DNA from: a virus
Length of the DNA stretch: 47,309 nucleotides
Virus record (IMG/VR): IMGVR_UViG_3300042010_000145
Location: 1 to 47,309 of that record
Reading direction: 5' to 3' (one strand)
The notes under the pieces are model-generated. The model was not told the origin of the DNA and searched no databases. It saw nothing but the letters and a program-made list of their open reading frames with translations. Positions 39,599 through 47,309 of this stretch are shown one piece after another. The position numbers were made by a program, and so were the translations under genes. Every line of letters begins with the position of its first letter. Within the stretch, counting starts at the first letter, position 1.

Positions 39599-40195
39599 AT
39601 GCCTCGCAAAGCAATTGGGAAAACGGTCACACGATTAAGTCGGTCTGAGATACGCAGCGATAAAACACTCGCGAAGAAAAAATACCAGTTTCTAGCGTCT
39701 GTGAAATTCACCAACGTTACCTCGGTGCTGCTTCCTGGTGATGTCAAGCCTACGGATTTCATCGAATTTACGTTCGCCTCGCTAAAGAAGCTGCTCAAAC
39801 AGAATGAGAAAAACGCGATTGCCGCTGTAGAAGCCACTGAGGAGCAGGAGAGGCTCGCGAGCAAAAAACTTCGCAGCGCCTCAACAAAATTGGCAAAGGC
39901 GGATGCGGCTCTCAAGAAATCTAAGGAGGCTGCTCAGCAATTTAGGGACAGGGTAGAGGCCCTAGAGCTAGTCAAAATAGAGCAAGAGGAGCAGATCTCA
40001 GAGCTACAGGGAAGGCTGCAGAGGCTAAGGGACGAAGAGAGTCTCTTGCAGCAAAACTATGATCGATTGCTGAAAAATATTGAGGAGGAGCCAGAGCAGA
40101 CGCATCGCCCTGCCGGCCTTCAAAGCCCAGATTGGAGCAGTATAACTAATCGTAAGCCGGTGCCTGGCGGTTACAAAACAGGTAAACGCGGCTGA
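39599..40195 (+). CDS. Coiled-coil protein after the tail genes (possible moron)
   Basis: 198 residues. A basic N-terminal part (MPRKAIGKTVTRLSRSEIRSDKTLAKKKYQFL), a beta-like segment (VTSVLLPGDVKPTDFIEFTF), then a long coiled coil (about 70-155, with RLRDEESLLQQNYDRLLKNI). It looks more AT-rich than its neighbours by eye and is followed by a run of terminators. No family recognised. Late placement with separate control suggests an accessory gene. Confidence 0.6.
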   Translation: MPRKAIGKTVTRLSRSEIRSDKTLAKKKYQFLASVKFTNVTSVLLPGDVKPTDFIEFTFASLKKLLKQNEKNAIAAVEATEEQERLASKKLRSASTKLAKADAALKKSKEAAQQFRDRVEALELVKIEQEEQISELQGRLQRLRDEESLLQQNYDRLLKNIEEEPEQTHRPAGLQSPDWSSITNRKPVPGGYKTGKRG

Positions 40196-40650
40196 CGAAC
40201 TACGCGGCAAGAATCCTCGGAGAGCTACTCTTCTATCCCGGTGAGATTGTGGCTTGAGTTACACGGCAGCCCAGCATGCACGGGCTTGGATTTTCTCGGT
40301 CAGCGTCCGACTGGGCGGCCACTGGAAGTACACAAGGACCCCGACACGTTCGGGGTTTTCTTCGTCTGGGGATTGAAAAGACGAAGCCCCGGTGAGCTGT
40401 AATCACCAGGGCTTCTGTTTTTCAGATGGGGAACATCGAAAACTTGCTGCAATGCTACCAGCGGGAATAGAAAAGCAAAACCCCGGAGCTTCTCGACCAC
40501 CGGGGTTTCTATTTTCCCTCGCACCCTTTAATACGGGGGAACGTGGCGCGAATCCTAGCTCAGATAATTGAGCTGGGACAAGGAGTGACTTGGCGATATC
40601 ACATTGCCATACTGCTCACTGGAAAAGCTGTCAAAACTCAAGGAGTGAGG
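40196..40650. other. Gene-free spacer with three terminators
   Basis: 455 bp without a supported gene. It contains hairpins at 40338-40361 (CCCCGA...TCGGGG then TTTTC), 40382-40425 (GAAGCCC...GGGCTTC then T-rich) and 40478-40515 (CCCCGG...CCGGGG then T-rich). The rest is unremarkable. It separates the coiled-coil gene from the small membrane protein. Confidence 0.65.
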
Positions 40651-40767
40651 ATGCATCGATCTATTGTCATCGTACTTTCTGTGCTGCTGTTGGCCGGGTT
40701 TGTGTTTGTCTGGTACGTTGCGCCCCCAGGTTTATTGCCCGCACCCGGATGGGCGCCCTATATATGA
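40651..40767 (+). CDS. 38-aa membrane protein near the lysis genes
   Basis: MHRSIVIVLSVLLLAGFVFV followed by WYVAPPGLLPAPGWAPYI: one N-terminal membrane helix and a Pro-rich outside tail. A strong AAGGAGTGAGG precedes ATG 40651. Reminiscent of small phage envelope proteins; function unknown. An upstream in-frame start at 40543 is not supported by a ribosome site. Confidence 0.55.
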   Translation: MHRSIVIVLSVLLLAGFVFVWYVAPPGLLPAPGWAPYI

Positions 40768-40792
40768 CCTTTTAAAATTATCTCGAACGGAA

Positions 40793-40815
40793 CCCGCCTT
40801 GAGCGGGCTTTTTTT
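40793..40815 (+). terminator. Terminator before the endolysin remnant
   Basis: CCCGC CTTGA GCGGG then C and seven T. Its right half begins the direct repeat shared with the true endolysin leader (40803-40830 = 41367-41394). Confidence 0.7.
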
Positions 40816-40830
40816 CGTCTGGAGAAAAGT
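40803..40830 (+). repeat. 28-bp direct repeat, copy 1 (leader of endolysin remnant)
   Basis: Identical over 28 bp to 41367-41394: terminator arm, seven T, then GTCTGGAGAAAAGT with the ribosome site. It lies directly before ATG 40831. Confidence 0.8.
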
Positions 40831-40965
40831 ATGCCAGTCACCGCGCAGCAACGGCGCCAGATCCTCCCGAACGCCGGCAAGATAGTCGGCGTTTTTGCGT
40901 CTGCGCTGAACCTGGCTATGGAGCGGTTCCAGATCTGCTTCCTGGTATTCACAGGTAGTGGCTGA
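40831..40965 (+). pseudogene. N-terminal remnant of a GH19 (chitinase-type) endolysin
   Basis: 44 residues (MPVTAQQRRQILPNAGKIVG, then VFASALNLAMERFQI). Intact Pseudomonas phage GH19 endolysins start with almost this sequence (M-P-T-QQ-LQILPNAG---GVF---LN-AM--YQI) from memory. Here the match stops at FQI, and a short unrelated end (CFLVFTGSG) precedes TGA 40965. The catalytic domain is missing. A short open frame (about 40959-41048, ending ERFPDLAPRPIRPA) follows, probably another remnant. The ribosome site is intact, so the stub may be translated. Confidence 0.7.
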
Positions 40966-41096
40966 AGTATCGCGACCAGGTCAGCAACCGGAAGGAAGAT
41001 GCCGAGCGCTTCCCAGATTTGGCGCCGCGCCCGATTCGTCCTGCTTAAACGATCCGCCACTGTACGCCCGCCATCGAACCGAATGAGAAGCTGATT

Positions 41097-41315
41097 TCAG
41101 TTCGCACCCAACTTAAATTTTATGTTGTTTGAAGGCCACCAAGACCATGACGGCGGAGGTGTGTAGCAGCCTGGCTGATTGGCCGGGGTCGCATCACAGC
41201 GGACGGTGTAGCCCTTGTTGTTGAGTTCCCGTCCGCCTTCACCGGTGCCGCGCTCACTGTATGAGGAGCAGCCGCCGAGCAAAGCGGCAATCAAAAGAAT
41301 CGTTGTGTACTTCAT
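41097..41315 (-). CDS. 72-aa lipoprotein, leftward
   Basis: From ATG 41315 (MKYTTILLIAALLGGCSSYSERG), GGAGG about 7 nt upstream. Signal peptide with lipobox LLGGC, Cys16. The mature part is Gly/Asn-rich with two Cys (VRCDATPANQPGC) and Trp (PSWSWWPSNN). It lies against the lysis genes between the GH19 stub and the SleB endolysin. It may be a lysogenic surface lipoprotein. The longer frame to 41351 has no ribosome site. Confidence 0.68.
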   Translation of the reverse strand: MKYTTILLIAALLGGCSSYSERGTGEGGRELNNKGYTVRCDATPANQPGCYTPPPSWSWWPSNNIKFKLGAN

Positions 41316-41356
41316 AAATGCCTCCATGCGTGGAGTGCATAGCTTAACCATTGAGT

Positions 41357-41379
41357 CCCGTCGAGTGCGGGCTTTTTTT
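41357..41379 (+). terminator. Hairpin and T-run in the endolysin leader
   Basis: CCCG...CGGG with a partly mismatched stem, then seven T. Overlaps the 28-bp repeat. Confidence 0.5.
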
Positions 41380-41394
41380 CGTCTGGAGAAAAGT
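41367..41394 (+). repeat. 28-bp direct repeat, copy 2 (leader of SleB-type endolysin)
   Basis: Exact copy of 40803-40830, ending just before the endolysin ATG 41396. Confidence 0.8.
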
Positions 41395-41395
41395 G

Positions 41396-41821
41396 ATGAT
41401 CACAACAGAAAGAGACCGCGATGTCCTTGCCCGTACGCTATGGGGTGAGGCGCGCGGTGAAAGCCTGGCCGGCCAGATCGCCGTGGCCTGGACGATCCGC
41501 AATCGCGTGAACGATGGCAAAGCCAAGTCGTGGTGGGGGGAGGGCTATGCTGGCGTGTGCCAGAAGCCGTACCAGTTCAGCTGCTGGAACAAGAACGACC
41601 CGAACTTCATTTACCTGAGTGGCACGAAGCCCATCCCGTTCCGCGAGTTCGCTCAAGCGCAGATTGCCGCTGACCAGGTGCTGGCCGGTAAAGTGGCAGA
41701 TCCCACCTGCGGAGCTACGCACTATTACGCGACCGCTATGACGAAGGCCCCAGACTGGGCAGCGAAGGCCAAGAAGACGCTGAAGCTCGGGCGCCACGTC
41801 TTCTTCAAGGATGTGCCGTGA
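41396..41821 (+). CDS. Endolysin, SleB-type cell wall hydrolase
   Basis: 141 residues from ATG 41396 with GGAG 7 nt upstream. RDVLARTLWGEARGESLAGQIAVAWTIRNRVNDGK is the Hydrolase_2/SleB signature, with the catalytic Glu18 in GEARGE. YQFSCWNKNDPNF and DPTCGATHYYATAM complete the family. SleB enzymes act as lytic transglycosylases on peptidoglycan. No signal peptide, so release depends on the holin. It stands 24 kb from holin and spanin genes. Confidence 0.85.
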   Translation: MITTERDRDVLARTLWGEARGESLAGQIAVAWTIRNRVNDGKAKSWWGEGYAGVCQKPYQFSCWNKNDPNFIYLSGTKPIPFREFAQAQIAADQVLAGKVADPTCGATHYYATAMTKAPDWAAKAKKTLKLGRHVFFKDVP

Positions 41822-41929
41822 TAACGCCGTGACCAAGGAATGATCGCGCTCGCGGCTCGCAAGGCATCTGTGCGGGAGGCTACTGGAAGGAAAATTGATA
41901 GCCCTGCTGTTGAGCATCAACAGAGAGAA

Positions 41930-41961
41930 AACCCCGACAAGCACCAAGTCTTGTCGGGGTT
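41930..41961. terminator. Bidirectional terminator between endolysin and RTX gene
   Basis: A 12-bp perfect stem, AACCCCGACAAG and CTTGTCGGGGTT, with an 8-nt loop. Read leftward it is followed by TTTCTCTC, fitting the end of the RTX gene 38 bp away; it also closes the rightward late operon. Confidence 0.8.
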
Positions 41962-41999
41962 GCTAGTAACGCAAGGTAGATACAGCTTTAAGCGGTAGA

Positions 42000-44900
42000 T
42001 CAAAGAATGATGTCTGTAGCCGCCAGGATAGTGACGCCGATGAGCTTAATGGCGAAATTGGCTTCGCTGTTTGTATCGGTGTTGCCGTACAGCACACCGT
42101 CCTGAAACCTCAGTTGCGCGGCTCCGGTAAAGGCAACAGCATTGCCGATGAACGAGAAAGCCTCGTTGTAACTTGTGTTCGTTGAGGCATCCAGTATCCC
42201 CAGATCGATTTTGTCCTGCCCGCGGATGAAGTCAGTGATGACGTCAGTGCTTGCACCGGTCGTCCCCATGTCCGACAGAGAAGTGAAGATGAATGTGTCG
42301 TTGCCTGCACCACCGATCAGCGTATCGTTGCCCGCACCGCCAATAAGTATGTCGTTGCCTGCACCACCATTGAGCAGGTTGGCAACGGAGTTGCCTGTCA
42401 GTGTGTTGCCCAGGGTATTGCCGGTGCCATTGATGGCCGCCGTGCCAGTCAGGACCAGATTCTCGACATTGGCGCTCAGCCCATAACTGATTGAGGTCTT
42501 GATGGTGTCGTTGCCGGCGCCGGAGTACTCGATCACCTGATCGCCGGCATTATCAACCACGTAGGTGTCGTTGCCTCGACCACCCAGCATCCTGTCAACA
42601 CCGACGCCGCCGGAAATGACGTTAGCACCGCTATTGCCGACGAGCTGGTTGTCCAGGGCGTTACCCGTAGCGTCGATGTTCGCGGTACCGGAAAGCGTCA
42701 GGTTTTCAACGTTGTCCGACAGCGCGTAGCTCCCTGAACTGATGACCAGATCGGTTCCGCCCAGATTCGCTTCAACCACCACGTCCCCACTGTCCTGAAC
42801 GTAGTAGGTATCGTTGCCAGCTAGGCCTTCCAAGCGATTGTCCAGTCCGTTACCGATCAGGGTATCGTTGTAGATACTACCTATGGCGTTCTCGATCCGT
42901 GCCTCGGTAATCTGAGTCATGCCATCAGTCAAGGCATCAACCAGATTGGAGCTGTCCGCTGCCAACGTCACGACTGTTCCGAAGCCAAGCTGATCGACAA
43001 GGTTGTTGTAATAGGTTTCGTTGCCGGCGGTTACTGCAAAAACCGGTACGATTCCACTGGCCAACAGCTTGGTTTTGAGCAGTGCAACCGTCGGATAGTC
43101 TTCGAGCTCCAGCACCGCATCACCGTCATTGGCGACGTAAGACGTGTCGCCTGCCTTGTGATAGTCAGCATCAGTCATCACTACCGCAACCCGGAAGGAT
43201 TCGGCGCGAAAACCGAGTTCGGTCTGGCGCAAGGCGGCCTGCATCAGAGCTTCGATTTGCGCCTCTGGCGAGTCGCCGCCACTGCCGATGGTCAGCGTAT
43301 TGAGTGCATTGACCAGGCTGGTCTGATTGGCGGTCATCGCCAGATCAGTGCGATAGACGTATTCGCCTTTGTCGATGAAGGAGGCCAGGCCGAAACGATT
43401 GTCAGCCTGAACCGAGGACAGGGCGGATACCACTTGGGGCACTAGAGTCTTCACTTTTGCAACGTCGTCGCCAAACGAGCCGGAGGCGTCCTGGAGGAAG
43501 AGCACGTCGAGTGGCACGTCGACCGTGCCTCCGGAGGAAAGCGTCACCATCCGTCCATTGATGTTGCTGGTGCTGCCAGGCGTGAGATCGATGGTGACAC
43601 CGCCAGTAGCGCCCGAAGCGTTCAGCGTATCAATACCGCTTGTGTCTTCAATCAGGATAGATCCAGTGGTGCCGCTAACGACGTAGGTATCGTTGCCTGC
43701 ACCACCGCTCAGCGTGTCATCGCCGATCGAGTCGGTTAAACGATCATTGCCCGCATCGCCGAAGAGCTGGTCACTGCCTGCGCCGCCAACGAGGATGTCA
43801 TTGCCATCACCGCCACGCAGGATATTGGCATTGCCGTCACCTGTAAGGCTGTCACCAAATTTGCTGCCTGACAGATTTTCAATGTTGATCAGCGTGTCGA
43901 TCCCTGACCCGCTAGTAGCCTGGCTGGCGCCATTGACCGCCACCGTGACACCCGCAGTGGCGCTGGCATAACTGACGGTATCGTTGCCGCTACCACCATT
44001 GATAGTACTGTTACCCATGTTGGCGGAAATCAGGTTATTCAGGGAGTTGCCGGTAGCGCTCAAGGCTCCGGTGCCGATCAATGACAGGTTCTCGATGGTC
44101 GTGCGGGTTTCGAGCGAAAAACTGACCGTACTTTGAACGGTATCAACACCTGAAGTGTCGGTGATGACATCGGTATTGGTGTCGACGATGTAGAGGTCGT
44201 TGCCATCGCCTCCGTTCAGTGTGTCAATCCCGGCGCCACCATTCAGGGTGTCGTTGCCAGCCAGACCGTTCAGGATATTGTTGCTGGCATTGCCCAAGAA
44301 CGTGTTGTTGCCGGCGTTGCCCGTACCGGTTAACGCGGTACCGGCCAGTGTCAGGTTTTCCAGAGTGGCGCCAAGCGTGTAATTCAGATAGCTGATAACG
44401 GTGTCGGTACCACCGGTACTAGCTTCGGTGATGACATCTGCACTATCGCGCACCACGTAGGTGTCGTTGCCGGCACCACCGATCATCTGGTCTGCTCCAG
44501 CACCACCATCAATGATGTTGGCTGCCGCATTACCCGCGATGGTGTTTGCGAGGTTGTTACCGGTGCCATTGATGGCGGCGGTTCCGGTCAGCGTCAGGTT
44601 CTCGATGGCGGCATAAGTAGCCAGACTGAAATTTACCAAGGACTCTATCCGATCCGTACCGGCCGAATCCGTAATGATATCGGTCGTGGTATCGACGACA
44701 TAGACATCGTTACCGTTGCCGCCATTCAGTGTATCGACGCCGCCCTCACCTTTGAGAGTGTCGTTGCCATCACCACCGACCAGCACATTGTTGGAAGCAT
44801 TGCCGATCAATATGTTGGCGTTGGCATTACCGGTAGCGTTCTGGGCCGTGCCGGTCAGCGTGATGTTTTCGACATTGAGAAGCGTGGCAATGCTGAAGTT

Positions 44901-45944
44901 GACACTGCTTTTGACTGTATCGATGCCTTCATTGGCATTCTCGGTGATCTTATCGCTGACCGAATCGACGACATAGAGGTCATTGCCAATACCGCCATTC
45001 ATCTGGTCGTTACCCGTGCCACCATCCAGGGTGTCATTGCCACTACCGCCGATCAGGGTGTCGTTCCCAGCGCCGCCTAGGAGGGTGTCATTACCATCAT
45101 TGCCACTGAGCGTGTTAGCCGCATTGTTGCCGGTAATTATATTGTCGCGTCCATTGCCGGTACCATTAATGGCGGAAGTTCCGGTCAGTGTGAGGTTGGC
45201 CTGATGCGCCGCAAGCGCTGATGTCACGCTGCTGGAAATATCCTGGGTGAAATTGACAAGACTGCTTAGTTCGGTCGAACTCATGCCCGTCAAGTAGTTG
45301 CTATTAGACAACCCAGCGAGCGAACTGCCGATCGCCTGTGCTCCGGCCGCATTGTTCGCCAGTGCATAGAAATGCATGACAACTTTGGTTTCGCCAGCGC
45401 CAAGCGACAGGTTGTAGCTGCTCTGTGGTTGATCAACAGCGCCGTAGTTCTGACTGGTAGCGCTTGGCGAGCCGGCACCTCCCGACACTACATGGACAAG
45501 ATTGGCATCGGAAGTGTTAGTGCTACCGACGGCAAACCAGTCGTCAGCGGTATTGCGCAGGGTGTCACCGCTGCTGGTGGCGGTCACAACAGTCCTTGAA
45601 TCGTAATATATATTGTCCATCAGCTGAAGATTGACTGACTGTGGGGCACTTCCGGTGTTTTTAACGACTTCTAGCGTGCGGACAAAACCATCGCCGATGT
45701 AGGTAGTGCGCGTGAGGGTAATGCCAGAGGCAGAATCTGTCGCAGTGACAGTCTGTGTATTGGCTGTGGCACTGGCGGATGCCCATGTCAGGTAAGCAGC
45801 CGACGTTGATCCGCCGATGTAAAGGTTTAACGAACTGCTGTCCAAAGTATTGGAGGAGGGCGCTGACGTTTTAGCCTGATTGAGATTGCCGCGGTTATCG
45901 ACAGCCCAAGCGTTTCCTGATGCATCCGTATAATTCAATGCCAT
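42000..45944 (-). CDS. RTX protein with an integrin beta-like VWA domain
   Basis: 1314 residues from ATG 45944 ([13 protein letters not shown]). AAGGAG lies 8 nt upstream; a TTG at 45950 is too close. The N-terminal 250 residues are a beta-rich adhesin-like domain. Blocks of GGxGND nonapeptides alternate with repeats like [17 protein letters not shown]. At about 805-1010 a VWA domain has Asp819-x-Ser821-x-Ser823 (MIDAS), Asp826-Asp827 (ADMIDAS), Asp858, Asp891-Ser-Pro-Glu894 and Asp925. Flanking stretches [22 protein letters not shown] and VPVFAVT match integrin beta. The C-terminus ([19 protein letters not shown]...ATDIIL) is a type I secretion signal. No secretion genes are present here. 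Likely a calcium-loaded surface or secreted adhesin. Confidence 0.88.
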   Translation of the reverse strand: MALNYTDASGNAWAVDNRGNLNQAKTSAPSSNTLDSSSLNLYIGGSTSAAYLTWASASATANTQTVTATDSASGITLTRTTYIGDGFVRTLEVVKNTGSAPQSVNLQLMDNIYYDSRTVVTATSSGDTLRNTADDWFAVGSTNTSDANLVHVVSGGAGSPSATSQNYGAVDQPQSSYNLSLGAGETKVVMHFYALANNAAGAQAIGSSLAGLSNSNYLTGMSSTELSSLVNFTQDISSSVTSALAAHQANLTLTGTSAINGTGNGRDNIITGNNAANTLSGNDGNDTLLGGAGNDTLIGGSGNDTLDGGTGNDQMNGGIGNDLYVVDSVSDKITENANEGIDTVKSSVNFSIATLLNVENITLTGTAQNATGNANANILIGNASNNVLVGGDGNDTLKGEGGVDTLNGGNGNDVYVVDTTTDIITDSAGTDRIESLVNFSLATYAAIENLTLTGTAAINGTGNNLANTIAGNAAANIIDGGAGADQMIGGAGNDTYVVRDSADVITEASTGGTDTVISYLNYTLGATLENLTLAGTALTGTGNAGNNTFLGNASNNILNGLAGNDTLNGGAGIDTLNGGDGNDLYIVDTNTDVITDTSGVDTVQSTVSFSLETRTTIENLSLIGTGALSATGNSLNNLISANMGNSTINGGSGNDTVSYASATAGVTVAVNGASQATSGSGIDTLINIENLSGSKFGDSLTGDGNANILRGGDGNDILVGGAGSDQLFGDAGNDRLTDSIGDDTLSGGAGNDTYVVSGTTGSILIEDTSGIDTLNASGATGGVTIDLTPGSTSNINGRMVTLSSGGTVDVPLDVLFLQDASGSFGDDVAKVKTLVPQVVSALSSVQADNRFGLASFIDKGEYVYRTDLAMTANQTSLVNALNTLTIGSGGDSPEAQIEALMQAALRQTELGFRAESFRVAVVMTDADYHKAGDTSYVANDGDAVLELEDYPTVALLKTKLLASGIVPVFAVTAGNETYYNNLVDQLGFGTVVTLAADSSNLVDALTDGMTQITEARIENAIGSIYNDTLIGNGLDNRLEGLAGNDTYYVQDSGDVVVEANLGGTDLVISSGSYALSDNVENLTLSGTANIDATGNALDNQLVGNSGANVISGGVGVDRMLGGRGNDTYVVDNAGDQVIEYSGAGNDTIKTSISYGLSANVENLVLTGTAAINGTGNTLGNTLTGNSVANLLNGGAGNDILIGGAGNDTLIGGAGNDTFIFTSLSDMGTTGASTDVITDFIRGQDKIDLGILDASTNTSYNEAFSFIGNAVAFTGAAQLRFQDGVLYGNTDTNSEANFAIKLIGVTILAATDIIL

Positions 45945-46792
45945 TGCCAATGCTCCTTGCGTTTGAGTATTTCGAAAAGACGGGAATAGGGGAGAGGTTT
46001 ATTTTTTTGCCAAGTGCAGTGCGCGGGAAAAAAATCAGTCCGCTTTCCTGATGCATTGCAAGGGCGTTTCGGCGATATAGATCTGGGGCAATAGACCTGT
46101 CATCAAAACTAGGGTTTTTAGGCTCATCAGGACTTCCATTTACAAACTATGGGTGATGGGTATTTGTTACAGGGGGGAATTCGGCTGTGAAGGGGGGCAA
46201 GAATAGCCTGCTTGCTGGCCCTCTGCCATACCTTGGCTGGATTGCCATGCTGGAATTCGCAAGCGCGGCAAAGGGGGCGGATTTATTTCGGCGCTGTGCT
46301 GGGGGGGCAGGGACTAAGTCCGAGAATCATCTGGCCGGTTTGATGGCGGAAAGTGTGCACATGAACCAGGCCGTCGCAGTATTGGCCAAACATTCCTGGA
46401 AGCTCTAGAGAGACTGAATGAAAACCGTGGTCTGAAGTCCGTTTTATGCAGCAACTGATTCCATGGCTGCTTACTCAATTCCCGCCGGGCCTTTTCACGC
46501 CAAGCGCAAAATTCAGCCTGGCGTGCGCCGTGTCGAAGCGCCTGAGACACATGGCGGAGGGGTGATTCGATTCGTTGCACTGGGGGGATTGGTGTTCGGT
46601 CGGCAGGACGCCGGGATACAGGGACTTTCTCGTCTAAAGCCTGTAGGGGCTTTTGCGGGGATTCGTGAAATACGGTTAGTCACGGTCAGGCACCGATTGC
46701 AGTGGGCGCCGTTCCAAAGGACTATTCCGTATAGCTTTTCAGCGCCCCTGCAAGTATGGGGTGCTAGGAGCTAGAGTGGCGATCGATTGCTG
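45945..46792. other. 848-bp interval without a firm gene
   Basis: It holds the leader and promoter of the RTX gene near its left end. A 30-codon leftward frame (46127-46035, MSLKTLVLMTGLLPQIYIAE) lies there, with a weak ribosome site; it may be a leader peptide or chance. Rightward frames at 46187-46408 and 46463-46774 lack convincing starts and composition. A 10-bp match to the tRNA-Ser 3' end (ATGGCGGAGG) is at 46551-46560. A small hairpin lies at about 46741-46765. Nothing else is recognised. Confidence 0.5.
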
Positions 46793-47002
46793 TCACTCGG
46801 GTGTCATCAGCACCGCTAGCGTTATCTTGATGAATTCCTCGTTTTTATCGATGGTGTCCAGGGCGCCGCGCACGTTGTCGGCGACGTCAGCCGAGCCGCG
46901 GGCCTCGACCCAATTGGAAAGTTCCATGATGGCGGCCTCAAGGGCGAGTTGGTTTTCGTTGATCTTGAAGAGCAGGGAAGGGAGTAGGTCTGAGTTTGGC
47001 AT
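46793..47002 (-). CDS. Small helical protein, paralog of the gene at 5188-5406
   Basis: 69 residues from ATG 47002 (MPNSDLLPSLLFKINENQLALEAAIMELSNWVEARG), with GAGG about 8 nt upstream; an in-frame ATG at 47035 has no site. It shares NQLA-EAA-MEL, a Val/Glu-rich turn and DNVR-ALDTI--N with the immunity-region protein. The copy at the right end suggests either prophage content up to the tRNA or a family that is also chromosomal. Function unknown. Confidence 0.68.
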   Translation of the reverse strand: MPNSDLLPSLLFKINENQLALEAAIMELSNWVEARGSADVADNVRGALDTIDKNEEFIKITLAVLMTPE

Positions 47003-47095
47003 CGCAAATCCTCGGTTTTGAGGACAGCGTAGCATTGCGTTACATGAAGGATGTTTAACGATCGGCAGGACGCCGGAGGAGGGAGAAAACAGGAA

Positions 47096-47129
47096 AGTTT
47101 TGTAACGGTTACCAAATAGTTTTGTAACG
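47096..47129. repeat. Direct repeats next to the tRNA
   Basis: AGTTTTGTAACG occurs at 47096-47107 and 47118-47129, 22 bp apart; a partial inverted copy (GCGTTACA) is near 47037-47044. Their place beside a tRNA 3' end would suit integrase arm sites or operators of the adjacent gene. Confidence 0.4.
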
Positions 47130-47170
47130 CCTCACAAATCCCGGCGGAAATCTCAAACCCCAGAAACGAC

Positions 47171-47194
47171 AAAGCCCTGACTAATCAGGGCTTT
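47171..47194. terminator. Bidirectional terminator beside tRNA-Ser
   Basis: AAAGCCCTGA CTAA TCAGGGCTTT: a 10-bp perfect stem with A and T runs on both sides. It would end the leftward tRNA transcript, 14 bp past its 3' end. Confidence 0.75.
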
Positions 47195-47207
47195 GTCGGT
47201 ACAAATA

Positions 47208-47295
47208 TGGCGGAGGCGATGGGATTCGAACTCATGGACCTGTTACAGTCGACGGTTTTCAAGACCGTTGCCTTAAACCACTCGGCCACACCTCC
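47208..47295 (-). tRNA. tRNA-Ser (anticodon UGA)
   Basis: 88 nt on the minus strand. The acceptor stem GGAGGTG pairs with CGCCTCC, discriminator G, encoded CCA. The anticodon loop CTTGAAA gives UGA. A long variable arm marks a class II Ser tRNA; the T arm holds GTTCGAATC. Its 3' end faces the prophage, so it may be the attachment site. Confidence 0.95.
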
Positions 47296-47309
47296 GTTTG
47301 CGTTGCGGG

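Noticed and set aside
43040-45830. Regular repeats resembling a CRISPR or satellite array
   Set aside because: The periodicity follows GGxGND and VENLTLTG protein repeats in one open frame of the RTX gene; copies vary mainly at third codon positions and there are no uniform spacers.
46187-46774. Rightward frames of 73 and 103 codons before the tRNA
   Set aside because: No ribosome sites and unlikely composition.

Overview
The window is most of a temperate, long-tailed (siphovirus-type) prophage in a GC-rich gammaproteobacterium, most likely a Pseudomonas. The Pseudomonas call rests on remembered resemblance of the Cro, repressor, Rha, NinG, spanin and structural proteins to Pseudomonas prophage proteins, and on codon use; the species cannot be fixed. 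The left edge cuts a recT-like gene, so integrase, excisionase and the left attachment site are outside. The right edge has an intact tRNA-Ser(UGA) whose 3' end faces the prophage, the usual geometry of a tRNA attachment site.

Layout. (1) 1-4722, leftward early operon: recT-like gene, coiled-coil partner, small overlapping ORFs and a 251-aa protein, driven by a strong leftward promoter at 5067-5095 (pL). (2) 5127-8800, immunity region: an S24-type repressor reads leftward, followed by a tight run of small genes (three of them paralogous), a small lipoprotein and a membrane protein, ending in stacked terminators. These lie between two operator regions with shared sequence (5067-5111 and 8813-8876), as in lambda OL/OR, so they are probably expressed in the lysogen. 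(3) 8906-15275, rightward early operon: Cro, small regulators, a CII-like protein, Rha, an O-like initiator with an iteron cluster inside its gene (candidate origin), a possible P-like partner, NinB-like and NinG proteins, and a candidate antiterminator Q. (4) 15276-15910: a secreted FxLYD protein boxed by terminators (a moron). (5) 15995-17168: two holin-like membrane proteins and a nested spanin pair. (6) 17221-18465: small genes on both strands. (7) 18540-26857: terminase, DUF4055 portal, MuF-type protein, scaffold, capsid and connector genes. (8) 26925-39481: tail tube, tail chaperones with a -1 frameshift, a membrane/zinc-ribbon moron, a 2065-aa tape measure, then a short set of tail-tip and fibre genes and a permuted NlpC/P60-like enzyme. 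(9) 39599-41961: coiled-coil gene, terminators, a small membrane protein, the stub of a GH19 endolysin, a lipoprotein and an intact SleB-type endolysin. (10) 42000-47295: a 1314-aa RTX protein read leftward, a long region with no clear gene, a small gene paralogous to one in the immunity region, a bidirectional terminator and tRNA-Ser.

The most striking item is the RTX protein. Between its calcium-binding beta-roll blocks lies a von Willebrand A domain that matches the animal integrin beta I-like domain: the MIDAS, ADMIDAS and most SyMBS metal ligands are present with the same spacing as in human integrin beta-3, apart from a 26-residue gap where the integrin specificity-determining loop would be. 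It lies between the endolysin gene and the tRNA, so it is probably lysogenic-conversion cargo exported by a host type I secretion system.

Other points worth following are the lambda-like switch with a probably leaderless repressor mRNA, the lysogen-expressed paralog cluster (possible superinfection exclusion), the intragenic origin and packaging-site candidates, and the endolysin replacement marked by a 28-bp direct repeat.
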